Below, one piece after another: positions 17,134 through 26,490 of a stretch of 64,000 nt of DNA. Location: contig NZ_JAERQK010000002.1 of the NCBI RefSeq assembly GCF_017912535.1, positions 186,001 to 250,000 on the forward strand, in the 5' to 3' direction. Under the pieces are notes generated by a model. It was not told the origin of the DNA. It was given only the letters and a program-made list of their open reading frames with translations, and ran no database searches. This DNA is from Motiliproteus sediminis. Lineage in GTDB: Bacteria > Pseudomonadota > Gammaproteobacteria > Pseudomonadales > Balneatricaceae. A program made the translations under genes and the position numbers. How positions within the stretch are numbered: position 1 is the first letter of the stretch; the number at the start of each line of letters is the position of its first letter.

Positions 17134-18077
17134 TTGGATTCGCAAGCAAAGTCCAGCTCGATAACTTTGGCTTGCTGAGCATGAACTGTCGCAACCTAGA
17201 GTTCATCAGCCGCTACAACAAACGTCGCCTCTATCCACTGGTGGACAACAAGCTCCTGACCAAGCAGGCAGCCCTGGCCGCCGACATCGCAGTGCCGGAG
17301 CTGATCGGATCAGTCAAAACACCGTTCGAAGTAAACCAGCTGGAGCAGATACTGGGCGAGCGGACAAAGTTCGTGATCAAGCCGGCACGCGGCAGCGCAG
17401 GCAAAGGGATTCTGGTGATCACCCGGCGCGAGGGTAACGATTTTTACAAGGCCAGCGGCAGCAAGCTGAGCCTGCAGGACCTCAAGCGCGACATCAGCAA
17501 CATCCTCAGTGGGCTTTACAGCCTGGGGGGCAAGCCGGACGTAGCCCTGATCGAGTCGTTGATTCAGTTCGATCCGGGACTGGCGCGCTACAGCTATCAG
17601 GGGGTACCGGACATCCGCGTGATCGTATTCCAGGGTTACCCAGTGATGGCGATGCTGCGCTGTTCTACCGCCGAATCCGACGGCAAGGCCAACCTGCACC
17701 AAGGCGCGGTCGGCGTCGGCCTGGCGGTCCGCGACGGCAAAGCCCGTAGCGCGGTGCAAAATGGCGATCTGGTATCACTACACCCCGACACCAACGAACC
17801 ATTTGGTGATCTGCAGATCCCCCATTGGGAAACCATCTTGCAACTGACGGCACGCTGCTACGAGCTGACCGGGTTGGGCTATATCGGTTGTGACGTGGTG
17901 CTCGACAGCCAGCTGGGACCGCTAATTCTGGAGCTTAACGCCCGCCCGGGGCTGGCGATCCAGATCGCCAACCAACGCGGCCTGCTACCACGTCTGCGTC
18001 ACGTCGAAGCGCTGCAACCCAACCCCGATATCGACGCCCGGGTACAACTGGCCGCGTCAACCTTCGACCAGCTCTAA
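17130..18077 (+). CDS. Alpha-L-glutamate ligase-like ATP-grasp protein
   Basis: A 315-residue RimK-related ATP-grasp protein. Visible motifs are the ATP-binding FVIKPARGSAGKGILVI, the R(Y)SYQGVPDIRVIVFQG segment and the metal-binding LILELNARPGL. RimK-type enzymes join glutamate to a carboxyl group of a protein or small molecule. With the retropepsin-like and transglutaminase-like partners it may add and remove an amino-acid modification on an envelope substrate; this is a hypothesis from the domain set. Its final 21 bases overlap the convergent phospholipase gene. Confidence 0.88.
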   Translation: MIGFASKVQLDNFGLLSMNCRNLEFISRYNKRRLYPLVDNKLLTKQAALAADIAVPELIGSVKTPFEVNQLEQILGERTKFVIKPARGSAGKGILVITRREGNDFYKASGSKLSLQDLKRDISNILSGLYSLGGKPDVALIESLIQFDPGLARYSYQGVPDIRVIVFQGYPVMAMLRCSTAESDGKANLHQGAVGVGLAVRDGKARSAVQNGDLVSLHPDTNEPFGDLQIPHWETILQLTARCYELTGLGYIGCDVVLDSQLGPLILELNARPGLAIQIANQRGLLPRLRHVEALQPNPDIDARVQLAASTFDQL

Positions 18078-19097
18078 CGGCTCACCATAGAGGCGCTCCA
18101 GATCGACACTGGCCCGCCGCCCCACGGCGTTGCCGTTGGCCTCCAGCCACTGCCCGGCTTGCTCCCGCCCCGCCTGAAACAGGCGCTGCAAGAACGCGGA
18201 GCGGGTGTCGTACTTGCTCGCACGTGGCAACTCGGCCAGCAACTCATCGGGTTCGAGCAGGTGGAAGCGCAACCGCTTTAACCGCCGCTCCAGCCGACCA
18301 CCCCACCAGCGCCAGCGGCCGGCATACTGACGCGCCAGCGTAATGGCACGCAGTTCGCGCAACAGGTTACTGCCAAAACCCAGCTCCGCGGTTCGGTCGG
18401 CAATCTCGCTGGCGCTGCGGGGCAACGGATGACGTTCCGACGGCTGCAGCAACACCAGCAGGATATCGGCCGGCGCGGCCTCGTAGACCAGCGGGTGGAT
18501 GGCTGGATTGGCGGAGAAGCCACCGTCCCAGTACGCGCGTCCATCAACCTCAACGGTGCGATGCAAGGTCGGCAAACAGGCCGAGGCGAGCAGTGCGTCG
18601 AGACTGAGATCCGCGTTCCGGAACACTCGCAATTGGCCACTGGCAACGTCAGTCGCGGAGATAAAAAGCCGCAACGCGTCCGGAGCCCGAAGGCGGTCAA
18701 AATCGATCTGCTGCTGTAATAGTTGACGCAGGGGGTTGACGTCCAGTGGGCTGAGATCGGCTACCGCGGTCCGCGACAGCGTTTGCGCCAGCATCTGATG
18801 CCAGGAGAAACTGACTTTGTCGGCCAAGGCTGAAGAGCCGGGCACGGCAAGCCAGGCCAGCGGCGACTCCTGCGACACCGCCTCCCAGAACTGCCGCAGA
18901 GCCAGCTGCGCCGCACTGGCGCCTCCCTGTTGCCAGCCATGCGCCAGCACCACCGCGTTCATCGCCCCGGCACTGCAGCCGCTGATCGCACACGGATCAA
19001 AACCGGGCTCGTCCAGCAGACGATCCAGCACCCCCCAGGTAAAGGCCCCATGGGCACCACCGCCTTGCAGCGCAAGGGAAATCGGAGTCTTTCTCAT
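18057..19097 (-). CDS. Patatin-like phospholipase
   Basis: A 346-residue patatin-fold lipid acyl hydrolase. The oxyanion loop LALQGGGAHGAF at the N-terminus, the nucleophile in GCSAG (GxSxG) and the catalytic aspartate in YWDGGFSANP form the expected Ser-Asp dyad. No signal peptide. I use ATG 19097, with GAGG about 10 bases upstream, rather than the frame opening at 19139. Members of this family act on phospholipids or are secreted toxins; nothing here indicates secretion. Read leftwards, convergent with the ATP-grasp gene. Confidence 0.9.
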   Translation of the reverse strand: MRKTPISLALQGGGAHGAFTWGVLDRLLDEPGFDPCAISGCSAGAMNAVVLAHGWQQGGASAAQLALRQFWEAVSQESPLAWLAVPGSSALADKVSFSWHQMLAQTLSRTAVADLSPLDVNPLRQLLQQQIDFDRLRAPDALRLFISATDVASGQLRVFRNADLSLDALLASACLPTLHRTVEVDGRAYWDGGFSANPAIHPLVYEAAPADILLVLLQPSERHPLPRSASEIADRTAELGFGSNLLRELRAITLARQYAGRWRWWGGRLERRLKRLRFHLLEPDELLAELPRASKYDTRSAFLQRLFQAGREQAGQWLEANGNAVGRRASVDLERLYGEPLELVEG

Positions 19098-19200
19098 CGC
19101 CACAGACCTCGCATTTGTGCAACGCACAATAGAGTTCATTATGGCGCGTCAGTTCCCGCTGGCAACCATCAATCAGCGGTCAACGACATCTGGCAAGGCG

Positions 19201-20100
19201 CTATACCCGTTCGTCAGCCTGCTGCAGAGCGTCAATGATCCAGTCCCGAAAAACCGTAGCACTGTAGCTAAGCGGTTGATCTTCAGGCCATACCAGATAG
19301 AAGGCGGAATGGGTATCAAGGGATATATCAAAGGGCACCACCAACTCGCCCTGCTTCAACTCTTTAGTGACCAAGTGGCGGTCAGCCAGCGCGATCCCCA
19401 GCCCCTCGACCGCGGCACCGGTGGCCAGCGAGGTGCTGGAAAAGCGCAGATCCTTGCCAAAGCCGGCCTCATCGATGCCGGCAGACCGCAGCCAGGCACG
19501 CCACTCATCCATGCGGGTGCTGACATGAATCAGGGTATGGCTGCGCATATCGGCGGGCTTGCGCAGCGGGTTCTTGCCGTTCTGCAGCCGCGGACTGCAC
19601 ACCGGCACCACCGACATCCCGAGAAGAAAATGGGCCTCCAGACCAGGCCAGTCACCGCGACCGAAGCGTACCGCCAGGTCGATATCGCTGCTGTTGAAGT
19701 CAACGTTCCCCATCGACGCGCTCAGACGCAGTTCGACGTCGGGAAACTGCTCCTGAAACTGCCCCAGACGCGGCATCAGCCAGCGGGTCAGGAACGCCGG
19801 CGCCACACTCAAGGTGACCGCACCGGCGTTGGGGTTGGCAAGCAGGCGACGGGTGGCCGCATCGATCTCGTCCAGCGCATGCTGAATCGGCGCGAGATAC
19901 TTTTCCCCACTGGGAGTCAGTTCCACCCGGCGCTTGTTGCGCCGAAACAGCTTGAGATCCAGAAACTGCTCCAGCGATTTGATCTGGTGACTGATCGCCG
20001 ATGGCGTAACGAACAGTTCTTCCGCCGCCGCATTAAAACTACCGTGACGGGCAGCCACTTCAAATGCGCGCAGGGCGTTCAGCGGAGGTAGGCGGCGCAT
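19201..20100 (-). CDS. LysR family transcriptional regulator, GcvA-like
   Basis: A 299-residue LysR regulator. The helix-turn-helix spans about residues 19-40 (GSFNAAAEELFVTPSAISHQ), and the ligand-binding domain follows from about residue 90. The N-terminal RRLPPLNALRAFEVAARH is typical of the GcvA subgroup. It is divergent from a small gene starting at 20300; LysR proteins often control the divergent neighbour, so that gene is its best candidate target. The ligand is not predictable. Confidence 0.93.
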   Translation of the reverse strand: MRRLPPLNALRAFEVAARHGSFNAAAEELFVTPSAISHQIKSLEQFLDLKLFRRNKRRVELTPSGEKYLAPIQHALDEIDAATRRLLANPNAGAVTLSVAPAFLTRWLMPRLGQFQEQFPDVELRLSASMGNVDFNSSDIDLAVRFGRGDWPGLEAHFLLGMSVVPVCSPRLQNGKNPLRKPADMRSHTLIHVSTRMDEWRAWLRSAGIDEAGFGKDLRFSSTSLATGAAVEGLGIALADRHLVTKELKQGELVVPFDISLDTHSAFYLVWPEDQPLSYSATVFRDWIIDALQQADERV

Positions 20101-20150
20101 AAAACCCTCTTTGTTGAGTTTTTCTAATCATTCGACTGAAAAAGCATCGT

Positions 20151-20179
20151 TTGCTTGAATCCATTGCAGATCCTAACAT
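20151..20179 (+). promoter_or_regulatory. Candidate sigma-70 promoter for the small divergent gene
   Basis: TTGCTT and TAACAT are separated by 17 bases, a moderate match (3/6 and 4/6) lying between the LysR gene and the small gene at 20300. Weak evidence on its own. Confidence 0.3.
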
Positions 20180-20299
20180 GCCCTCCAACAACAACGAAAC
20201 AGCGCCAACAAGGGCGCAACAGCAATCGACAGTTTGAGCAACAGTATTAAAGCCTGAGCCAACTGCCGACTAACCGTTGAGAAAAATTAGGAGCAAATC

Positions 20300-20491
20300 A
20301 TGTCTATCGAACAACTGAAACTGACCGAAGCCGGCACTATCGATCTGGCCTTCTACCAGCGCCAAGGCGAACTGGCCCGCGCCGAAGCGATGCGTGAACT
20401 TGTTGCCCAATTGGGGCGTGCGACCAAGCGCCTGTTCAAGCTTCGCATCATCCGCTTCGATCACAGCGACCTCTTTCGCCACGCGCACTGA
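20300..20491 (+). CDS. Small basic protein of unknown function
   Basis: A 63-residue protein (begins MSIEQLKLTEAGTIDLAFYQ), mostly helical, with an arginine/lysine-rich second half (ATKRLFKLRIIRFD) and a histidine-rich tail. A TTAGGAG lies 7 bases before the ATG, which is strong support for a real gene. Its divergence from a GcvA-type LysR gene suggests regulation by that protein. The size and basic tail are reminiscent of DUF1127-type small proteins, but I do not see that motif clearly. Function unknown. Confidence 0.72.
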   Translation: MSIEQLKLTEAGTIDLAFYQRQGELARAEAMRELVAQLGRATKRLFKLRIIRFDHSDLFRHAH

Positions 20492-20510
20492 TGCAGCGCT
20501 AACTCCCGCC

Positions 20511-20525
20511 GGGGGCTCCGCCCCC
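20511..20525 (+). terminator. Short GC hairpin after the small gene
   Basis: GGGGGC/GCCCCC stem with a 3-base loop, 20 bases after the stop, without a good T run. Weak terminator candidate. Confidence 0.35.
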
Positions 20526-20699
20526 TCGGCCATCTTCTTGCCTCTGCCGGTAAGCCATTGCCGACACCCACGCCACCACCGCCCACTTATTTAAAGACCG
20601 GACAAAAAGGACAACTATTGTCTTAGGTCAAATTCTTATTTCGCTATTCCGCATAGAATGCATCGCTATTGATCAAATAAACATCAGGAGCGATGTATC

Positions 20700-21122
20700 A
20701 TGAAGAAGCTGTTCTCCCCCCTCTTTGCCCTTGTAGCCCTGTTCACCTTCGCAACCGCCCAAGCGGCCGAACTGCAACCGGAAACTATCGACGCGGCCAA
20801 AACCATCAGTGCAGAAGAGCTGCTGGATCTGGTAGACCAGCTGGACGATCTGGTAATCATCGATGCCCGCGGCCAGGGTGATTACGACAAGGGCCACATC
20901 CCGGACGTTGTTCGAATCAAGAATGACGACGTGACCGCTGACTCCCTGGCAGCCGCCGTACCCAGCAAGAACACCCCGGTCGTATTCTACTGCAACGGCG
21001 TCAAGTGCGGCCGCAGTGCCGACGCAGCGAGCAAAGCCAAAGCCGCCGGCTACACTAACCTGTTCTGGTTCCGTGGCGGCATCGCCGAGTGGCAGGAGAA
21101 AGGCTACCCGGTCGAGATGTAA
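20700..21122 (+). CDS. Periplasmic rhodanese-domain protein
   Basis: A 140-residue protein with a clear signal peptide (MKKLFSPLFALVALFTFATAQA) and a single rhodanese domain. The persulfide-forming cysteine is the first of the loop CNGVKCGRS; a second cysteine four residues later gives a possible disulfide within the active-site loop. Single-domain periplasmic rhodaneses resemble PspE, transferring sulfane sulfur from thiosulfate or handling thiols. It stands alone and is closed by a terminator. Start supported by CAGGAG about 8 bases upstream. Confidence 0.9.
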   Translation: MKKLFSPLFALVALFTFATAQAAELQPETIDAAKTISAEELLDLVDQLDDLVIIDARGQGDYDKGHIPDVVRIKNDDVTADSLAAAVPSKNTPVVFYCNGVKCGRSADAASKAKAAGYTNLFWFRGGIAEWQEKGYPVEM

Positions 21123-21149
21123 CTCAGACCCATCGTTCTCATGCTTCAC

Positions 21150-21173
21150 AGGGGCCAGGCACGGCCCCTTCTT
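21150..21173 (+). terminator. Rho-independent terminator after the rhodanese gene
   Basis: AGGGGCC/GGCCCCT 7-base stem, 6-base loop, then TTCTT. Placed 27 bases after the stop. Confidence 0.65.
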
Positions 21174-21228
21174 CACGGATGGCTGCAGGGAGGCACACCC
21201 TCAACGCGTATAACGCCGGGTGGTTGAT

Positions 21229-23085
21229 ATGCAATTAAAGAACTTCTCCATCAAGTCCGTCACCATCGGACTTTTGTGCGTTGTCGGCCTGCTGTCGATG
21301 GCGACCTCGGTATACCTCGGCCAACGCTCCTTCGATGCCGCGGTGGAATCACAACAAAACACCCTGTCGCGCGTGCTGAAAGTTGCCGCCGAAGAGGTGA
21401 TGCTGCAGGTGAGCGAACTGGCCCAAGAGATGGGCGCTGTTATCGCCAAGAACAAAGATGTTCGCAACGCGGTTAAAAAAGGCGACTCCAGCGCACTGCC
21501 TGCCCTGCTGGACAACTACTACGCCCAGCATTACGTCACTGGCAGCGTGGTCGAGCTGGCCAAAGTCCGCGCTTACGACAAACAGGGCCGTTTTATTGGC
21601 CAGTCCAGCGAAGGGGAGCAGGGGCTGGCAAAAGCACTGCCGCCGCAGATGGCCAGCGAACTCAGTAGCCGCGAAGGCGGTGATCGGATGAAACTGATTC
21701 TGCACCACTGGGCACAGAACGGCGACAGCTACTACAGCGCCCTGGTCCCCACCGGCGGACTGCGCCTGGCTGGCTATGTCGAGGTTGTCCTCAAGCCTGA
21801 TCACAACCTCGCCAAGGTTGAAGAGCTGATGCATGCGCCGATCCGCCTGACCACCCAGTCCGGCGAGGAACGCTTCCGCAGCGAAGCCTGGGACAGCATT
21901 CTGGCAGCGGGTGAATCCTTTGAAGTGACCTACGAACTGGTGGGCGACAACGGCGCCAATGGCATTCATCTGGCCGCGCTGGAAAATAACGCCGCGTTTA
22001 TGGCCACAGCTCGCAGTAACGAGCTGATGGGTATCGGCATCATGCTCGCCATTATCATCGTTTCGGTCTCTCTGGCGATACTGCTGCTGCAGCGACAGGT
22101 ATTCCGCCCGATGGCCCACATCGAAGCGGAGATGCAGCACTGCGCCAACGGTGACCTGACCCGCGACGTCGCCGCCGAAGGCCTGCGTGACACCCGCGCC
22201 ATGGCTACGGCACTGCAAAACCTGGTGATAAAACTGCGCGAACAGGTTCTGCAGATCGACGCCAGCGCCAAGGAGGTAGCCCTGTCGAGCCAGCATATCT
22301 CCACGGTATCGGAACAGACCCGCAACCATTCCGACCTGCAAAAACAGGAGATGGAGCAGTCTGCGACCGCCATCAACGAGATGACAACAGCTTCGGCCGA
22401 CGTAGCCCAGAGCGCGCAGAGCGCCGACAGCGCCGCGCACCGCACGCAACAGGTGGCTGACGAAGGCGTGGCCGTGGTCGAAGCCTCGATGCAAATGGTC
22501 AGCGCCTTGGCCGACGAGGTATCCCGGGCTTCGTCCTCCATCGGCGAACTGGCCGGTGACGTAGAGAATATCAGCTCCATTCTGGATGTCATTCGCGGCA
22601 TTGCCGAACAGACCAACCTACTGGCACTGAACGCGGCGATTGAAGCCGCCCGTGCCGGCGAACAAGGGCGCGGATTTGCCGTGGTCGCAGACGAGGTGCG
22701 CAATCTTGCAGCCCGCACCCAAGCTTCGACCCAGGAGATCCAGGCCATGATCGAGCGCTTGCAGCAGGGAACACGTGCCGCGGTAACGGTGATGAACAGC
22801 AGCTCCGAGCAAGCCCAGGCCAGCGTGGATCAGATCCATCGTGCCGGTGATGCCCTGCATGCCATCAAAGGCTCGACCGACGAAATTTCGCTGGCCAACA
22901 CCCAGATCGCCAGCGCCGCGGAGGAGCAAAGCGCCGTGGCCGAGGAGATCAACCGCAGCATTGACTCGGTCAAGGATGCGGCGATCGAGCTGGCTGCCGG
23001 CTGCATCCAGATGTCCGGGGCGTCCAGCGAACTCAACCATGCATCGTCACGGTTGCAACAGCTGGTTGCCCAGTTCCGCACTTAA
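21229..23085 (+). CDS. Methyl-accepting chemotaxis protein
   Basis: A 618-residue transmembrane receptor. Helix 1 at about residues 8-30, a periplasmic region to about 260 with a Cache-like character (the [11 protein letters not shown] segment), helix 2 ([19 protein letters not shown]), HAMP, and a signalling domain with the tip [20 protein letters not shown]. The ATG at 21229 has GGTGG 5 bases upstream; an in-frame GTG at 21220 is the alternative. No CheR/CheB docking pentapeptide. It is an orphan receptor, likely served by the main CheA (42491-44584) or by the second system; sequence does not decide this. Confidence 0.93.
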   Translation: MQLKNFSIKSVTIGLLCVVGLLSMATSVYLGQRSFDAAVESQQNTLSRVLKVAAEEVMLQVSELAQEMGAVIAKNKDVRNAVKKGDSSALPALLDNYYAQHYVTGSVVELAKVRAYDKQGRFIGQSSEGEQGLAKALPPQMASELSSREGGDRMKLILHHWAQNGDSYYSALVPTGGLRLAGYVEVVLKPDHNLAKVEELMHAPIRLTTQSGEERFRSEAWDSILAAGESFEVTYELVGDNGANGIHLAALENNAAFMATARSNELMGIGIMLAIIIVSVSLAILLLQRQVFRPMAHIEAEMQHCANGDLTRDVAAEGLRDTRAMATALQNLVIKLREQVLQIDASAKEVALSSQHISTVSEQTRNHSDLQKQEMEQSATAINEMTTASADVAQSAQSADSAAHRTQQVADEGVAVVEASMQMVSALADEVSRASSSIGELAGDVENISSILDVIRGIAEQTNLLALNAAIEAARAGEQGRGFAVVADEVRNLAARTQASTQEIQAMIERLQQGTRAAVTVMNSSSEQAQASVDQIHRAGDALHAIKGSTDEISLANTQIASAAEEQSAVAEEINRSIDSVKDAAIELAAGCIQMSGASSELNHASSRLQQLVAQFRT

Positions 23086-23091
23086 GCCACT

Positions 23092-23126
23092 AAACCGAAG
23101 CGCCACGCGCGCTTCGGTTTATTTTT
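23092..23126 (+). terminator. Rho-independent terminator after the MCP gene
   Basis: 12-base stem AAACCGAAGCGC with its exact complement, 5-base loop, then ATTTTT. Strong. Confidence 0.92.
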
Positions 23127-23213
23127 CCAAGACGTTCGCTTCATGGCGCTGGCTTATCGCCGCCAGTTGCTGCAAAATTACCCGCCAAACAAGATCAATA
23201 ACAATTCCAGCTG

Positions 23214-24482
23214 TTGCTACAGGCAACGCCCCATTGGCGAGCGCATAGTTTGAACATTCAGAGTGAGGCCCACAGCGGCGAAGCACAGAGCCCAGCACCC
23301 GGCGGTGACGCTGTGGTCGTGACTGCTGTCGACAACACCGGAGAGCGACGACGCCAACACCGCGCCAGCAGTAACAAAACTGCCTTTCTGCAGCAGCTGA
23401 AGCAGGAGTATTTCTACGACATCCTGCGGGCTCGTTCCCACTCTCGCCATTTTCGCCACACCCGGGCGCAGACCATCAGCAACCGCGTGCGCACCCTGGC
23501 CTTCCTGCTAGGCGTGCTGATCCCCGCCTGGATAACCATCGATACCCTATACCTGAGCGGCAGCGAGCTATTCTTTATCTCCCTGCTGCGCCTGGCCACC
23601 GGTGGTGCCCTGCTGGGACTGGCCTTCTGGCGAAGCGAGAGTCACAGCTTGCACCTGTCACGGGTTAAACTGGCGGCGCTGGTGCTGATCTCTTCGCTGT
23701 TCCACACCGTTGCCCACCTTTATCTCAATGCCAGCGGCACGGGCATCCCTCCGGGTTACCACTTCTTCCCCTTCATGATCATAACTCTGGGGGCTATCTT
23801 CCCGCTGACGATCATGGAGGGTGGGTGGCTGGCACTGTTCATCACCGCCACCCATCTGGGCACCGCAGCCTACGAGGGAGAGCTGACCACACTGCAGACT
23901 CTCAACGATATCTGGCTGCTGGTGCTGCTGGCCCTGATCACCGGCTGGGCCGCGCTGACCCAGCTCACCATGATGATGCGTCTTTACCGCCAGGCCCATC
24001 GCGACCCTCTCACCGGGCTTGCCAACCGCCGTTCGATTGTCGCCTATCTGGAGCGGGAGGTACTGCATAGCAGGGAGCATGACGTTGCGCTTAGCCTGAT
24101 GCTGCTGGATCTGGACAAGTTCAAACGCATCAATGATACCCACGGCCATGCCGCTGGCGACGAGGTTCTCAAAACCTTCGCCAGCCTGCTGGTATCACAG
24201 TCCCGTGAAGAGGACCTGGTCGGGCGTTATGGTGGTGAAGAGTTTCTGATGATCCTCAGCGGCACCCCCAAGAGCGGGGCGCACCAGATTGCCGAACGCC
24301 TGCGCAGCGCCTGCCATCAACAACGGGTGATAATACCGGCCGGCGAAGCACTGCAGTTCACTACCAGTATTGGCGTGGCCGAACTGAACCAGGACGAAAG
24401 CATCGAACAGATGCTAAAACGGGTCGATGACGCGCTGTACGCCGCCAAGGGAGGTGGTCGCGACCGGGTGGTTATCGCCTGA
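23214..24482 (+). CDS. Membrane-bound diguanylate cyclase (GGDEF)
   Basis: About 410-422 residues. Five or six membrane helices (about residues 90-250) precede a GGDEF domain with active-site GGEEF and the inhibitory I-site REED five residues earlier, so it should make cyclic di-GMP and be product-inhibited. No ATG is available at the start: TTG at 23214 or 23250 are candidates, neither with a convincing Shine-Dalgarno, so the N-terminus is uncertain. It ends one base before mnmC begins (stop TGA 24480-24482, ATG 24483), suggesting read-through transcription. The helical N-terminus may sense a membrane or redox signal; unknown. Confidence 0.9.
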   Translation: MLQATPHWRAHSLNIQSEAHSGEAQSPAPGGDAVVVTAVDNTGERRRQHRASSNKTAFLQQLKQEYFYDILRARSHSRHFRHTRAQTISNRVRTLAFLLGVLIPAWITIDTLYLSGSELFFISLLRLATGGALLGLAFWRSESHSLHLSRVKLAALVLISSLFHTVAHLYLNASGTGIPPGYHFFPFMIITLGAIFPLTIMEGGWLALFITATHLGTAAYEGELTTLQTLNDIWLLVLLALITGWAALTQLTMMMRLYRQAHRDPLTGLANRRSIVAYLEREVLHSREHDVALSLMLLDLDKFKRINDTHGHAAGDEVLKTFASLLVSQSREEDLVGRYGGEEFLMILSGTPKSGAHQIAERLRSACHQQRVIIPAGEALQFTTSIGVAELNQDESIEQMLKRVDDALYAAKGGGRDRVVIA

Positions 24483-26450
24483 ATGACACCGCACTATTCT
24501 CCTCCTCGCGTCGCTGAACTGGACTGGAGCGCGGATGGACTGCCGCGCTCGCGCACCTTTGACGATGTATATTTCTCCCCCGGCGACGGCCTGGAAGAAA
24601 CCCGCTACGTTTACCTGCAACACAATAACCTGCCACAACGCTGGCACGACCCCGGACTGCGCCACTTCACCGTTGCCGAAACCGGTTTCGGTACCGGGCT
24701 CAACTTTCTCGCGACCTGGCAGCAATGGCGCCAACACGCGCCACCCGCCGCCCGACTCGACTACCTGTCGGTGGAAAAGTACCCGCTGGCGCCGCGAGAC
24801 CTGGCACGCGCCCTCGCCCTGTGGCCGCCGCTGAATGAGCTAAGCCAACAGCTACTGACCGCCTACCCGCTGCCGACCGCAGGCTATCATCGTCTCAGTT
24901 TTGATCAGGGCCGGGTCGTCCTTACCCTGATGATTGGTGACGCCGAACACCACTTCCAACAGCAGGACAGCCAGGTCGACGCCTGGTTTCTGGATGGTTT
25001 CACACCGACCAGAAATCCTGACATCTGGACCCCGGAGCTGTTCGCAGCGGTGGGTCGGCTCAGCCGGCCTGGCACCACGGTGGCTACCTTCACCGCCGCA
25101 TCCAGTATCCGCAAGCAGCTACAGAACACAGGCTTTGAAACCCGTATTGCGGCCGGGTTTGGCCCCAAGCGCCACATGCTTCACGGTGAATTCATCGCCC
25201 CGCCGCAACCGCGCAAAGCCCGCTGGTATCAGCCCCCTGCGGTTATCCCGCCGCAACGCGTGGTGGTGATCGGTGCTGGTATCGCCGGTGCCAGCACCGC
25301 ACGAGCGCTGGCCGAGCGCGGCATCGCGGTGGAGGTGATTGACCGCGGCCCCGCACCCGGCAGTGAGGGCTCTGGGAATCCGCAAGGTGTGCTCTACGTC
25401 AAACTCCCGGCGGCGCCCACACCACAGAGCCGCATTCACCTCACCGGCTATGCCGCTACCCTGTCGATCCTGCAATCTCTTCATCTTGACCCGGAGATTT
25501 GGCAACCTTGCGGGGTACTGCAGCTGCCGCCCGAGCAACGCGAACAGCAGCGTCAGCAGACGCTGCTTAACAGCGGTCACTATCCCGAGCAGCTGGTTCG
25601 CGGGGTCGGCCAGGCGGAAGCCTCGGCGTTGGCCGGCGTCGAGCTGAACCACGGCGGGTTATGGTTTCCGAGCGGCGGCTGGATCGCGCCAGCCAAGCTC
25701 TGCGCCAGACTGCTGGAACACCCACGAATCAGCTCCTGCTTCAACGCCGAAGTAACCCACCTTGAGCGCGCCGATGCGACGTGGCAGCTGTACGACCGCA
25801 ACCATGGGTTGCTGACCAGCGCAACCGCCGTAGTAGTCGCCTGCGCGGCCAGCAGCCGCGCCTTCACCCCGCTGTCAGGCCTGCCCTTGAAGTCGATACG
25901 CGGTCAGGTCAGTTTTGGTGACAGCACCAACGCCCCCCCGCTGAACACGGTGCTGTGCGGCAAGGGCTACGTCAGCCCGCCCCACCAAGGTCGCTACTGT
26001 TTTGGTGCCACCTTCACCCTGCACCAGCAGACTCCCGAGCTGCTGGAAGCCGACCACCAGCACAACCTCGATCACTTGAGTGAACTCAGTCCTGCGCTGG
26101 GCATGGCACTGCGCCAACAAACCCGCCTGGAGGGGCGTACCGGCTTTCGCTGCGCCACCCCCGACTACTTGCCGCTGGCCGGTCCGGTCGCTGCCACCGA
26201 CGCTTTTACCGCCGCTTACGCTGCCCTGCGGCACGACGCCAAATCTGAACCGGAGCAAGCCCCTCCGCTACTGGAGGGGCTCTATGTCAACCTGGGCCAT
26301 GGATCTAAAGGGCTGGTGACCGCCCCGCTGTGCGGCGAGCTGGTCGCCGCACAGATCACCGCAACACCTCTACCCCTGGAACAGGAGCTCATCCCCTACC
26401 TGCACCCGGCCCGTTTTCTGATCAAGGATTTGAAAAGACGGGCGATATAG
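24483..26450 (+). CDS. mnmC: Bifunctional tRNA 5-methylaminomethyl-2-thiouridine biosynthesis protein
   Basis: A 655-residue two-domain enzyme. The N-terminal methyltransferase domain (to about residue 240) has the SAM-binding ETGFGTGLNFL and DGFTPTRNPD(I)W motifs; the C-terminal FAD domain (from about 259) starts with the dinucleotide-binding VVVIGAGIAGASTARAL. The FAD part removes the carboxymethyl group from cmnm5s2U34 and the methyltransferase then makes mnm5s2U34 in Lys, Glu and related tRNAs. Length is as expected for the fusion. It directly follows the diguanylate cyclase gene. Confidence 0.97.
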   Translation: MTPHYSPPRVAELDWSADGLPRSRTFDDVYFSPGDGLEETRYVYLQHNNLPQRWHDPGLRHFTVAETGFGTGLNFLATWQQWRQHAPPAARLDYLSVEKYPLAPRDLARALALWPPLNELSQQLLTAYPLPTAGYHRLSFDQGRVVLTLMIGDAEHHFQQQDSQVDAWFLDGFTPTRNPDIWTPELFAAVGRLSRPGTTVATFTAASSIRKQLQNTGFETRIAAGFGPKRHMLHGEFIAPPQPRKARWYQPPAVIPPQRVVVIGAGIAGASTARALAERGIAVEVIDRGPAPGSEGSGNPQGVLYVKLPAAPTPQSRIHLTGYAATLSILQSLHLDPEIWQPCGVLQLPPEQREQQRQQTLLNSGHYPEQLVRGVGQAEASALAGVELNHGGLWFPSGGWIAPAKLCARLLEHPRISSCFNAEVTHLERADATWQLYDRNHGLLTSATAVVVACAASSRAFTPLSGLPLKSIRGQVSFGDSTNAPPLNTVLCGKGYVSPPHQGRYCFGATFTLHQQTPELLEADHQHNLDHLSELSPALGMALRQQTRLEGRTGFRCATPDYLPLAGPVAATDAFTAAYAALRHDAKSEPEQAPPLLEGLYVNLGHGSKGLVTAPLCGELVAAQITATPLPLEQELIPYLHPARFLIKDLKRRAI

Positions 26451-26452
26451 GG

Positions 26453-26478
26453 GATAACCACTTAAGCAACAGGTTATC
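26453..26478. promoter_or_regulatory. Inverted repeat between mnmC and the CBS gene
   Basis: GATAACC (26453-26459) and GGTTATC (26472-26478) form a perfect 7-base inverted repeat with a 12-base spacer, 12 bases upstream of the next ATG. It may be an operator or an RNA hairpin near the ribosome binding site of the CBS gene. Confidence 0.35.
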
Positions 26479-26490
26479 GGGACATACAGC

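Noticed and set aside
20670-20690. TTGATCAA-like sequence upstream of the rhodanese gene as a possible FNR/Anr box
   Set aside because: The second half-site (ATCAA at the correct spacing) is missing.
21349-22494. Minus-strand frame of 381 codons antisense to the MCP
   Set aside because: Same shadow effect; composition dominated by His, Gly and Val without motif.
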